Assembly: GCA_002702965.1 (NCBI GenBank)
Contig: PADE01000022.1
Coordinates: 10,924-15,952 of the forward strand
Reading direction: 5' to 3'
Origin: Planctomycetaceae bacterium
GTDB lineage: Bacteria; Planctomycetota; Planctomycetia; Pirellulales; Pirellulaceae
Length of the DNA: 5,029 nt
The position numbers were made by a program, and so were the translations under genes. Shown here piece by piece: positions 1 to 5,029 of the stretch; position 1 is the stretch's first letter; each line of letters starts with the position of its first letter. The notes under the pieces are model-generated. The model was not told where the DNA came from. It searched no databases and saw nothing but the letters and a program-made list of their open reading frames with translations.

Positions 1-144
1 AACGACGACGGAGTCCTAGACAAGACCGAAATCTCAGAAATGTCGGCCGAGAATCTCCGCCACTCGCGAGCCAATACAGCCGACACCAACGCCGACGGTG
101 TGGTCGACCGCAAGGAGCTGACGGCCGCGATTCAGACGAAGTAA
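1..144 (+). CDS. EF-hand domain protein, C-terminal fragment
   Basis: The reading frame is open from the first base and ends at TAA (142-144), giving the last 47 residues of a longer protein whose start lies before the window. Two EF-hand calcium-binding loops are visible. The first is cut by the window edge and begins at its third position (NDDGVLDKTEI, residues 1-11). The second is complete and canonical: D28, N30, D32, G33, V35 and E39 sit at loop positions 1, 3, 5, 6, 8 and 12. The roughly 29-residue spacing between loops fits a paired EF-hand. Proteins with such pairs are common in planctomycetes and are often exported, but no signal sequence can be seen here. The role is unknown beyond probable Ca2+ binding. 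The gene is convergent with the downstream minus-strand gene, with 43 bases between the two stop codons. Confidence 0.8.
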   Translation, partial: NDDGVLDKTEISEMSAENLRHSRANTADTNADGVVDRKELTAAIQTK

Positions 145-156
145 TCATTTCCCATG

Positions 157-182
157 ACTTGGGTCGACGAGACGCACCAAGT
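157..182. terminator. weak inverted repeat between convergent genes
   Basis: ACTTGG (157-162) and CCAAGT (177-182) form a perfect 6-base inverted repeat with a 14-base loop, placed exactly in the 43-base gap between two convergent stop codons. The position suits a bidirectional terminator. However, the stem is short, the loop is long, and neither side is followed by a T-run, so a classical intrinsic terminator is not supported. The call rests mainly on location. Confidence 0.15.
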
Positions 183-187
183 TCCGC

Positions 188-2116
188 TCACCGGTTGTGG
201 GCGAACTTGTAAATCCCGTTACCGCTCACTGTCTCGACCAGATAGAAAACTTCGCCGCTCTCATCTTCGCCAAAGGCAATCGCCGGGGTCCCCTGTTTCA
301 ACACGACCATGTTTCGGATCGGCTTCTCAGCCTCGAGGTCGTAGTGCAACGCCCAAATCCTCCCGGTAATGTAATCCCCGAACAGGTAATGGCCAGCCAG
401 TTCGGGAAACGCGGTTCCGCGATACACGACTCCACCGGTAATCGACTTCCCAACCTGGTGATCGTACTCCCATCGCGGCGAAACTGTCTGCCCGGAATTC
501 ACCTCAGCGCGGTTGCCAAAGCCGTAACTACCTTCACGAATGCTCCATCCGTAGTTCCCACCACGGCGAAGGATGTTCACTTCCTCCCAGAGATCCTGCC
601 CCACATCACCACACCAAATCATCCCCGTCTTTCGATCAACCGAGAGACGCCAGACGTTACGAAAACCGTAAGCGTAAATTTCAGGCCTAGCTTGTGCGCG
701 ATTCACAAAAGGGTTGTCTGTCGGAATGGCGTAATTCAGGCCGTTCTGTTTCCGATCGACATCGATCCTCAAAACCGATCCCATCCATGTTTTCAAGTTC
801 TGAGCGTGGTGCATGGGATCGTTGCGACCCCCTCCATCTCCCAACGCGATGTAGAGAAATCCGTCGTGCCCAAAAACCAGACTGCCTCCGTTGTGATTTG
901 AGAATGGTTGAGGGATCTTCATCAAGATTTCTTCACTCTTGGCATCCGGTTGCCCTTGGCCCGGTGGCGATACGCGAAACCGCGAAACGATCGAGGTCCG
1001 AGGTTCCTCTCGCGAACTGTAATAGACAAACAACTCCCCGGTCGTTTGAAACCGAGGATGGAACGCCAAACCGAGCAGTCCTTCCTCGTCGTCCTCGGTC
1101 CAAGGTTGAACCCGAGGCTGAATATCGAGAAAGACGGTCGTTTTTCGGTCCTGTGGATCGAACGAGTGGATTACCCCGCGCTGAGTTGCGACAAAAACCC
1201 GCCCGCTGCCATCTGCGGCATGCGTCAAGACCATGGGGCGGAGCTTGCGCACCTTGCCGTCCTCGTCGACCGGGTCCCAGTTACTTAGCTTCAAGGCTGG
1301 AAAAGCGGGAACCGACTGCAGCGCCAACACCCCATCATTGGCATCGGGAACGATCCCCGTATCCGGCAAGCGCCTGAGCTTGACGTTGCGGAACGAAACC
1401 GGATTGCCATGATCTTGCAGACAAATAAACCCACTGGTCGCTTTCCCAAATTTCGGCATGCGGGCAAACTTACTCCGCGCCACTCGTCGTTTCCATTCGT
1501 CGTCTCCCTTCTTGAAGTAATAGTAACTCACGCCATTGATCGCCACTTCGCATTGCAGCGGGGAAACGCGCAGGTACACATGATTCCATTCGCCAGCCGG
1601 ACGCGTCGCGTCATCAACCTCCGGACTCTTGTATCCAACCTGCGCTTCAAACCGTTTGGCCCAATCGGGCTTTACCGGGCTGTAAAGCTGATACAACCAA
1701 CCAGCTTTCTGAGGATCACGACCGTCGACATTGTCTTGAATTTGCACCTCCGGACCGGTTCTCCACGGCTGCTGTTCTTCTTCAGTGACGTGAAACATGA
1801 TGCCACTGTTGCCACCCTTGGAGATCTTGTATTCGATGGAAAGCTCGAACCACTTGTACTGTTCACGTGTGATGATATCGCCGGCTCCCCGCTTGCTAAG
1901 CGCGAGTTCGCCGTTCTTCACAGTCCACCCTTCGCCAATAGATTGGCGTCGGTAATTCCGCCAGTTCTCAGTTGTTTTGCCATCGAACAACAGCCGCCAA
2001 CCACCCCGTTTTTCCGCATCGGTCAGTTGATTCAAGGGTGCGCCTGAAACCTCGACAGAGAGCGAAACTACCAGCAGACACAAAAGAGACTGCGCGGCGC
2101 GCGGCAACAATCGCAT
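188..2116 (-). CDS. secreted DUF1080 + PQQ-type glucose/sorbosone dehydrogenase fusion protein
   Basis: This is a complete 642-residue exported protein with two domains. Residues 1-26 form a signal peptide: R2 and R6, a hydrophobic core at about 11-19, and a likely cleavage after S-G-A26. Residues ~38-250 match DUF1080 (PF06439, 3-keto-disaccharide hydrolase type, concanavalin-like fold), seen in GWRLLFDGKT (39-48), GEWNHVYLRV (175-184) and GFICLQDHGNPVSFRNVKL (229-247). Residues ~265-640 match the soluble PQQ glucose/sorbosone dehydrogenase beta-propeller: EEGLLGLAFHP (344-354), SNHNGG (406-411, H408 at the catalytic histidine position), GDGGGRNDP (426-434), YGFRN (483-487, R486 at the PQQ-contacting arginine position), GDVGQ (503-507) and GGNYGW (519-524). 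There is no CxxCH haem motif, so no built-in cytochrome. The inferred role is extracytoplasmic sugar or glycoside oxidation and/or cleavage. Substrate and true PQQ use are not shown by sequence. The ATG is supported by an excellent ribosome binding site. Confidence 0.9.
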   Translation of the reverse strand: MRLLPRAAQSLLCLLVVSLSVEVSGAPLNQLTDAEKRGGWRLLFDGKTTENWRNYRRQSIGEGWTVKNGELALSKRGAGDIITREQYKWFELSIEYKISKGGNSGIMFHVTEEEQQPWRTGPEVQIQDNVDGRDPQKAGWLYQLYSPVKPDWAKRFEAQVGYKSPEVDDATRPAGEWNHVYLRVSPLQCEVAINGVSYYYFKKGDDEWKRRVARSKFARMPKFGKATSGFICLQDHGNPVSFRNVKLRRLPDTGIVPDANDGVLALQSVPAFPALKLSNWDPVDEDGKVRKLRPMVLTHAADGSGRVFVATQRGVIHSFDPQDRKTTVFLDIQPRVQPWTEDDEEGLLGLAFHPRFQTTGELFVYYSSREEPRTSIVSRFRVSPPGQGQPDAKSEEILMKIPQPFSNHNGGSLVFGHDGFLYIALGDGGGRNDPMHHAQNLKTWMGSVLRIDVDRKQNGLNYAIPTDNPFVNRAQARPEIYAYGFRNVWRLSVDRKTGMIWCGDVGQDLWEEVNILRRGGNYGWSIREGSYGFGNRAEVNSGQTVSPRWEYDHQVGKSITGGVVYRGTAFPELAGHYLFGDYITGRIWALHYDLEAEKPIRNMVVLKQGTPAIAFGEDESGEVFYLVETVSGNGIYKFAHNR

Positions 2117-2124
2117 GAGATAAA

Positions 2125-2130
2125 CTCCTC
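2125..2130 (-). promoter_or_regulatory. Shine-Dalgarno site of the DUF1080-GSDH gene
   Basis: On the minus strand this reads GAGGAG and lies 8 bases before the ATG at 2116-2114, an ideal sequence and spacing. It fixes the start codon of the fusion protein and agrees with the signal peptide beginning right there. It is the only strong ribosome binding site in the window. Confidence 0.75.
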
Positions 2131-2158
2131 AACACTAGTACGGCGGTGGCCTCAGGGA

Positions 2159-2164
2159 ATTACA
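2159..2164 (-). promoter_or_regulatory. possible -10 box for the DUF1080-GSDH gene
   Basis: On the minus strand this reads TGTAAT, five of six matches to TATAAT, about 43 bases before the start codon. No good -35 box is present at 16-18 bases (the candidates read GTCAAG, CGTCAA and CCGTCA), so the promoter would be weak, activator-dependent, or not of the sigma-70 housekeeping type. Confidence 0.2.
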
Positions 2165-2174
2165 GACGATCGAC

Positions 2175-2227
2175 GCGATTCTTGACGGTGTTCGCCAGTC
2201 GTCACTGGACCGTGGCTCGCGAATCGC
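2175..2227. repeat. nested inverted repeat / possible structured element
   Basis: Three perfect inverted repeats are nested around one centre: GCGATTC (2175-2181) with GAATCGC (2221-2227), ACGGT (2185-2189) with ACCGT (2209-2213), and CCAGT (2195-2199) with ACTGG (2204-2208) around the loop CGTC (2200-2203). The middle and inner helices are directly joined on the 3' side and separated by a 5-base bulge on the 5' side. This gives 17 base pairs in 53 bases. It lies 59-111 bases before the minus-strand gene start, so it could be a leader RNA structure or a DNA operator overlapping its promoter. Its function is unknown. Confidence 0.4.
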
Positions 2228-2327
2228 TTTGGATTACCAAGCTAGTCTGGACGTGAAACCGGGTCAACCAAGGAGCAGCCAGGCCACCTGAGGTAGACGC
2301 ATCCAGGAGAGTACCGATTTGCAACGA

Positions 2328-2369
2328 CCTGCGGCTTCTTAGCAGCGGCGCCAGAAGAGCTGCAGCAGG
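2328..2369. repeat. imperfect hairpin in the intergenic region
   Basis: CCTGC (2328-2332) pairs with GCAGG (2365-2369), and CTTCT (2335-2339) with AGAAG (2353-2357). The internal loops are unequal: 2 bases on one side and 7 on the other. An alternative pairing GCAGC/GCTGC exists in the same stretch. It is weaker than the element at 2175-2227 and could be chance in GC-rich DNA. Confidence 0.15.
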
Positions 2370-2461
2370 ACGACGCCACAAGGACAGGACGTAAAGGTGG
2401 CGTATTGCGACGCGGGTGCGAGCCGCCTAATTCAGGTCGTGTGCACTCTTTTCAAAGCAAA

Positions 2462-2467
2462 TATAAC
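2462..2467 (+). promoter_or_regulatory. possible -10 box for the SDR gene
   Basis: TATAAC, five of six matches to the sigma-70 -10 consensus, lies in the most AT-rich patch of the intergenic region. The best -35 candidate is TGTGCA (2440-2445, 16-base spacer), which matches only three of six positions. If used, transcription would start near 2474 and give a leader of about 150 bases before the SDR start. Confidence 0.22.
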
Positions 2468-2483
2468 GCCTCTCGATCCCGCT

Positions 2484-2500
2484 GAGTGGGTACCCATCTC
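2484..2500. promoter_or_regulatory. palindrome, possible operator
   Basis: TGGGTACCCA (2487-2496) is a perfect 10-base palindrome. It is extended by GAG (2484-2486) and CTC (2498-2500) with one extra T (2497) on the right side. It sits just downstream of the TATAAC box, where a repressor of the SDR gene could bind. A dimeric-regulator site is inferred from symmetry and position only. Confidence 0.3.
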
Positions 2501-2503
2501 AAC

Positions 2504-2519
2504 GGCGAGTCACCTCGCC
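2504..2519 (+). other. short GC-rich hairpin in the probable SDR leader
   Basis: GGCGAG (2504-2509) and CTCGCC (2514-2519) form a perfect 6-pair stem with the 4-base loop TCAC. It begins only 4 bases after the palindrome at 2484-2500. Only two T residues follow, so it is not a typical intrinsic terminator. It may be a leader stem affecting transcript stability, or an attenuation element. Confidence 0.3.
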
Positions 2520-2625
2520 TTCCGCATGCTCGAGTGGTATTCTGCAAACCGTCGTTGATTGTACGCTCATTGCTTATTTGTTCGCGCACTCCATCGCCCG
2601 TCTTTGGGCTCTCCAGCAGGTGTCC

Positions 2626-3411
2626 ATGAACTCCACGAATTTCCTGCAACAACTCTTCGGATTAGACGGTCAAACGGCCATCGTGATTGGTGGAACGGGT
2701 GTTCTCGGAGGCGCGCTCTCAGAAGGTCTAGCCCAAGCGGGCGCGCGCGTCATCGTCGCCGGACGCAGTGAATCGCGGGGGCAGTCGCGGGTCGATCAGA
2801 TCACACAACTCCACGGAGAAGCGATGTTCCAGTCCGTCGATGTAACATCTCGTGACTCGCTGCAACGCTTGTGCGATCGCGCCCGTCAAGAATGGAATGG
2901 TACCGATATTCTCGTCAACTGCTTCGGGGTGAACTCCGCGACTCGGTATGAGGAAGTCGACGAGAGTGATTGGCACCGCGTGATCGACGGCAACCTGACG
3001 GCAACCCATCTAGCCTGCCAGATTTTCGCTCCCGCGATGGCAGACGCCGGGGGCGGGGCGATTCTGAATATCGGGAGCGTGACCAGCCACCTGCCACTTT
3101 CACGTGTCTTCGCGTATTCCGCGTCGAAAGCTGCGGTGGTTAATTTGACACAAAATCTCGCCCGTGAGTATGCAAGCCGCCAAGTGCGCATCAACGTGTT
3201 GTGCCCCGGCTTCTTTCCCGCCGAGCAAAATCGACGCATCCTGGATGACCAGCGTGTGGCCCAGATAATGGAGCAAACTCCGATGGGTCGATTCGGGGAA
3301 CCGCAAGAGCTCGTCGGAGCCGCCCTGCTGCTTGTTTCTCAACGAGCCGGCAGCTTTGTCACCGGTGAGGACCTCTACGTCGACGGTGGTTTCACCGCAA
3401 TGCGTTTCTGA
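2626..3411 (+). CDS. short-chain dehydrogenase/reductase, D-mannonate oxidoreductase-like
   Basis: This 261-residue cytoplasmic NAD(P)-dependent SDR has a full classical layout. The Rossmann glycine motif is IGGTGVLGG (21-29, with I21 where T is usual), R47 ends beta-strand 2 (a hint of NADP preference), and D72 sits in VDV. NCFG (98-101) replaces the usual NNAG. The catalytic residues are N123, S151, Y164 and K168 (YSASK), followed by PG at 194-195. The C-terminal half, with PGFFPAEQNR (194-203), TPMGRFGEP (218-226), FVTG (244-247) and VDGGF (252-256), resembles the D-mannonate oxidoreductase branch, so a sugar acid or ketosugar is a plausible substrate; this is inferred. ATG 2626 is chosen because SDRs normally start about 15-20 residues before the glycine motif. 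In-frame TTG 2578 and GTG 2620 are alternatives. Only a weak AGG (2618-2620) precedes the ATG. zwf follows 224 bases downstream on the same strand. Confidence 0.88.
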   Translation: MNSTNFLQQLFGLDGQTAIVIGGTGVLGGALSEGLAQAGARVIVAGRSESRGQSRVDQITQLHGEAMFQSVDVTSRDSLQRLCDRARQEWNGTDILVNCFGVNSATRYEEVDESDWHRVIDGNLTATHLACQIFAPAMADAGGGAILNIGSVTSHLPLSRVFAYSASKAAVVNLTQNLAREYASRQVRINVLCPGFFPAEQNRRILDDQRVAQIMEQTPMGRFGEPQELVGAALLLVSQRAGSFVTGEDLYVDGGFTAMRF

Positions 3412-3635
3412 CACGTTTGCTGCGGATTTTCTTTCCGCGAGACACCGAACCACGACCCCGAATGGCGGCGAGAAGTTTCCTCAGTACGGCCGTCGGATTC
3501 CGACAGATGAGTCGTCAAGAGAAACACTCGGAAAATCAAGAAGTGGCCCGCTTGTCGGCAAGAACGAATGACGCCACAGCGGCATACAACGAACCGATTT
3601 GACCTGGAACCGCTTCAGTACTCGCGGCACTGACC
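3412..3635. other. spacer between the SDR gene and zwf
   Basis: No convincing gene lies in these 224 bases. A TTG-started frame (3417-3602) and its inner ATG (3462) have no ribosome binding site and no recognisable content. GCGGA/TCCGC (3422-3426 and 3434-3438) can form a 5-pair stem just after the SDR stop, but its T residues are in the loop and not after the stem, so it is not a standard terminator. A TTGACC at 3599-3604 resembles a -35 box, but no -10 box follows at a proper distance. Confidence 0.5.
3492..3504. promoter_or_regulatory. interrupted palindrome upstream of zwf, possible operator
   Basis: GTCGGA (3492-3497) and TCCGAC (3499-3504) are perfect inverted halves around a single T (3498). 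The site is about 130 bases before the zwf start. Symmetry and position would suit a regulator site, but no promoter elements were found next to it, and a 6-base half-site can arise by chance. Confidence 0.2.
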
Positions 3636-5029
3636 ATGGAAAACACGATTGTCATTTTCGGTGCGTCCGGGGACCTTACGAAGCGCAAGCTCATTCCCGC
3701 GTTGTTTCAACTGTTCCAAAAACGGCGACTCCCCGCAGAATGTCGTATCGTGGGAGTTTCACGATCTGCGATGAACCACGAGTCCTGGCGTCAACAACAA
3801 GCAGTCACAACTGCTGAATTCACAGGTGCCAGATTCGATCAGTCGATTTGGGAGCGGTTTGCCCGTCGGCTTTATTATCATGCCTGCGACATCGGACAAA
3901 CGAAAGACTTTCATAAGCTCAACGACTTCCTCAACGAACTCGAGCCGGGCACCAGCAGCAATCGCCTGTACTACCTGGCGACACTGCCGCAACTCTACAG
4001 CCAAGCTGTGACGCAATTGGGCGCCAACAACATGGCGTCCGAGGAAACCGGACCACGACGGATCGTCGTCGAAAAACCGTTTGGAACCGACCTCGCCTCA
4101 GCGCATCAATTGAATGAGGAACTGCATCGCGTGTTCGACGAGCGGCAGATCTTTCGGATCGATCATTATCTGGGGAAGGAGACGGTCCAGAACCTACTCG
4201 TATTGCGCTTTGCCAACAGCATCTTTGAACCGATCTGGAATCGAAACTACATTGACCATGTGCAAATTACGGTTGCCGAGGAACTCGCCGTGGGCGATCG
4301 CGGTCGCTATTACGACACCGCGGGGGTGATCCGAGATTTCTTTCAGAACCATCTCCTGCAACTTCTCACCATCACGGCGATGGAAGCTCCACCACGTTTT
4401 GAAGCAGATCTCGTCCGCGACGAGAAAGTCAAGGTGCTGCGCGCCATTCGCCCTTTCCGCGAAGAAGAGTTTGCACGCTACACCTTTCGTGGTCAATACG
4501 ACGGGTATCGAAATGAACCCAACGTACCCAAAGACAGCCTGACCGCCACGTACGCAGCGATGCAAGTACAGATCGACAACTGGCGTTGGAACGGCGTGCC
4601 GTTCTATTTGCGCAGCGGCAAAGCGATGTCCTGCCGAACCACTCAAATCGTGGTCCAATTTCGCAAACCACCACACTTGTTGTTTGGCGACGGCGTTGCC
4701 TCCGTCGACGCAAACCGACTAGTCATCCAAGTGCAACCCGCGGAGGGGATCCAATTACACTTCCAGAGTAAGGTACCCGACGCCGGCATGCGACTGCGAT
4801 TGGCAAATCTAGACTTCCGATTTCAACACGAGTTTTCCGAGCAGCTTCCCGATGCCTACCAACGGCTGTTGTTGGATGCGCTTAACGGAGACACGAGCCT
4901 GTTTGCCCGCAGCGATGAAGTCGAATTGGCATGGAGCATTGTCGATCCAATCCTGAATGCCTGGGCGAGCGCTGACACACCACGGCTGAATTTCTACGCG
5001 CCCGGAGAATGGGGCCCTGACGGCAGCAA
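3636..5029 (+). CDS. zwf: glucose-6-phosphate 1-dehydrogenase, 3' end outside window
   Basis: Zwf oxidises glucose-6-phosphate to 6-phosphogluconolactone with NAD(P)+ in the cytoplasm, the entry step of the oxidative pentose phosphate and Entner-Doudoroff pathways. The frame gives 464 residues with no stop before the window ends. Family proteins are about 480-510 long, so a short C-terminal piece is missing. Key motifs are all present: nucleotide-binding GASGDLTKRKL (9-19), EKPFG (146-150), the substrate signature RIDHYLGKE (174-182, with D176 and H177), QNHLLQLL (237-244, H239 at the catalytic-base position), RGQY (285-288) and DNWRWNGVPFYLRSGK (314-329). The segment after RGQY goes straight to DGYRNEP (289-295), shorter than in E. 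coli Zwf but not affecting catalytic residues. ATG 3636 is the only sensible start: an in-frame TGA lies at 3600-3602 and the glycine motif begins 9 residues in. No Shine-Dalgarno sequence is visible. No gnd, pgl or edd partner is in view. Confidence 0.96.
   Translation, partial: MENTIVIFGASGDLTKRKLIPALFQLFQKRRLPAECRIVGVSRSAMNHESWRQQQAVTTAEFTGARFDQSIWERFARRLYYHACDIGQTKDFHKLNDFLNELEPGTSSNRLYYLATLPQLYSQAVTQLGANNMASEETGPRRIVVEKPFGTDLASAHQLNEELHRVFDERQIFRIDHYLGKETVQNLLVLRFANSIFEPIWNRNYIDHVQITVAEELAVGDRGRYYDTAGVIRDFFQNHLLQLLTITAMEAPPRFEADLVRDEKVKVLRAIRPFREEEFARYTFRGQYDGYRNEPNVPKDSLTATYAAMQVQIDNWRWNGVPFYLRSGKAMSCRTTQIVVQFRKPPHLLFGDGVASVDANRLVIQVQPAEGIQLHFQSKVPDAGMRLRLANLDFRFQHEFSEQLPDAYQRLLLDALNGDTSLFARSDEVELAWSIVDPILNAWASADTPRLNFYAPGEWGPDGS

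Larger units (their letters stand above)
2117..2625. other. divergent intergenic region without a credible gene
   Basis: These 509 bases separate the minus-strand fusion gene from the plus-strand SDR gene. No open frame here has both a ribosome binding site and recognisable protein content. A 66-codon minus-strand frame at 2452-2652 overlaps the SDR start and looks random. No tRNA, tmRNA or recognisable riboswitch was seen. The region should hold the promoters of both flanking genes, and it contains several inverted repeats listed separately. Confidence 0.6.

Noticed and set aside
197..2047. Long plus-strand open frames (up to 234 codons) opposite the minus-strand gene
   Set aside because: They are antisense shadows of the DUF1080-GSDH gene. 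Their translations have no family features, and the minus-strand frame has a signal peptide, full domain motifs and an ideal ribosome binding site.
2262..2282. Stretch GGTCA...AAGGAGCAGCC reminiscent of the bacterial SRP RNA core
   Set aside because: The invariant GGAA tetraloop closed by CC/GG and the full symmetric loop are missing, and the flanks do not form a long clean helix. It is probably a chance partial match.
2578..2625. N-terminal extension of the SDR from TTG 2578 (16 extra residues)
   Set aside because: The extension adds residues not typical of the family. ATG 2626 puts the glycine motif at the usual distance and avoids a rare start codon, although neither start has a strong ribosome binding site.
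3422..3438. Stem GCGGA/TCCGC after the SDR stop as an intrinsic terminator
   Set aside because: Only 5 pairs, with the T-rich stretch in the loop and no T-run after the stem.
3332..3571. Plus-strand frame overlapping the end of the SDR gene
   Set aside because: It is an out-of-frame shadow of the SDR coding sequence running into the spacer, with no ribosome binding site or protein features.
3417..3602. Possible small protein between the SDR gene and zwf
   Set aside because: It has a TTG start (or an inner ATG at 3462), no ribosome binding site, a low-complexity polar composition and no recognisable motif. It ends by chance in the same frame as zwf.
2873..4301. Two GCGATCGC octamers (2873-2880 and 4294-4301), as in the cyanobacterial HIP1 repeat
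   Set aside because: There are only two copies, both inside coding sequence, in moderately GC-rich DNA. This is not enough to call an iterated palindrome family.

Overview
This 5 kb window carries parts or all of four protein genes. None of them looks mobile, and there is no rRNA, tRNA, CRISPR array or insertion sequence. The style of the genes suggests a bacterium of the Planctomycetota, possibly a Pirellulales relative. The reasons are a secreted protein fusing a DUF1080 (3-keto-disaccharide hydrolase type) domain to a PQQ-dependent glucose/sorbosone dehydrogenase-type propeller, an EF-hand protein next to it, weak ribosome binding sites at two of the three visible starts, and long spacers between genes. 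This placement is inferred from gene content; no taxonomic marker is present.

Layout: (1) bases 1-144, the C-terminal end of an EF-hand protein on the + strand. (2) bases 188-2116, minus strand, the complete 642-residue DUF1080 + GSDH-type secreted protein, convergent with the EF-hand gene. (3) bases 2117-2625, a 509-base divergent intergenic region with no credible gene. It holds a strong ribosome binding site for the minus-strand gene, weak -10-like boxes facing both ways, a nested inverted repeat (2175-2227), and a palindrome followed by a hairpin (2484-2519) in the probable leader of the next gene. (4) bases 2626-3411, + strand, a complete short-chain dehydrogenase/reductase (SDR) whose C-terminal half resembles the D-mannonate oxidoreductase branch. 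(5) bases 3412-3635, a 224-base spacer with one interrupted palindrome. (6) bases 3636-5029, + strand, glucose-6-phosphate dehydrogenase (zwf), which runs off the end of the window and lacks only its last stretch.

The common thread is carbohydrate oxidation and reduction. The minus-strand protein is exported and probably acts on sugars or glycosides outside the cytoplasm. The SDR and Zwf are cytoplasmic: Zwf feeds glucose-6-phosphate into the oxidative pentose phosphate or Entner-Doudoroff route and makes NADPH, and the SDR probably interconverts a sugar acid or ketosugar. Whether the SDR and zwf form one transcript is uncertain because of the 224-base gap. I found no strong case for a wholly new system. 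The best candidates for a second look are the domain fusion and the structured elements in the divergent intergenic region.
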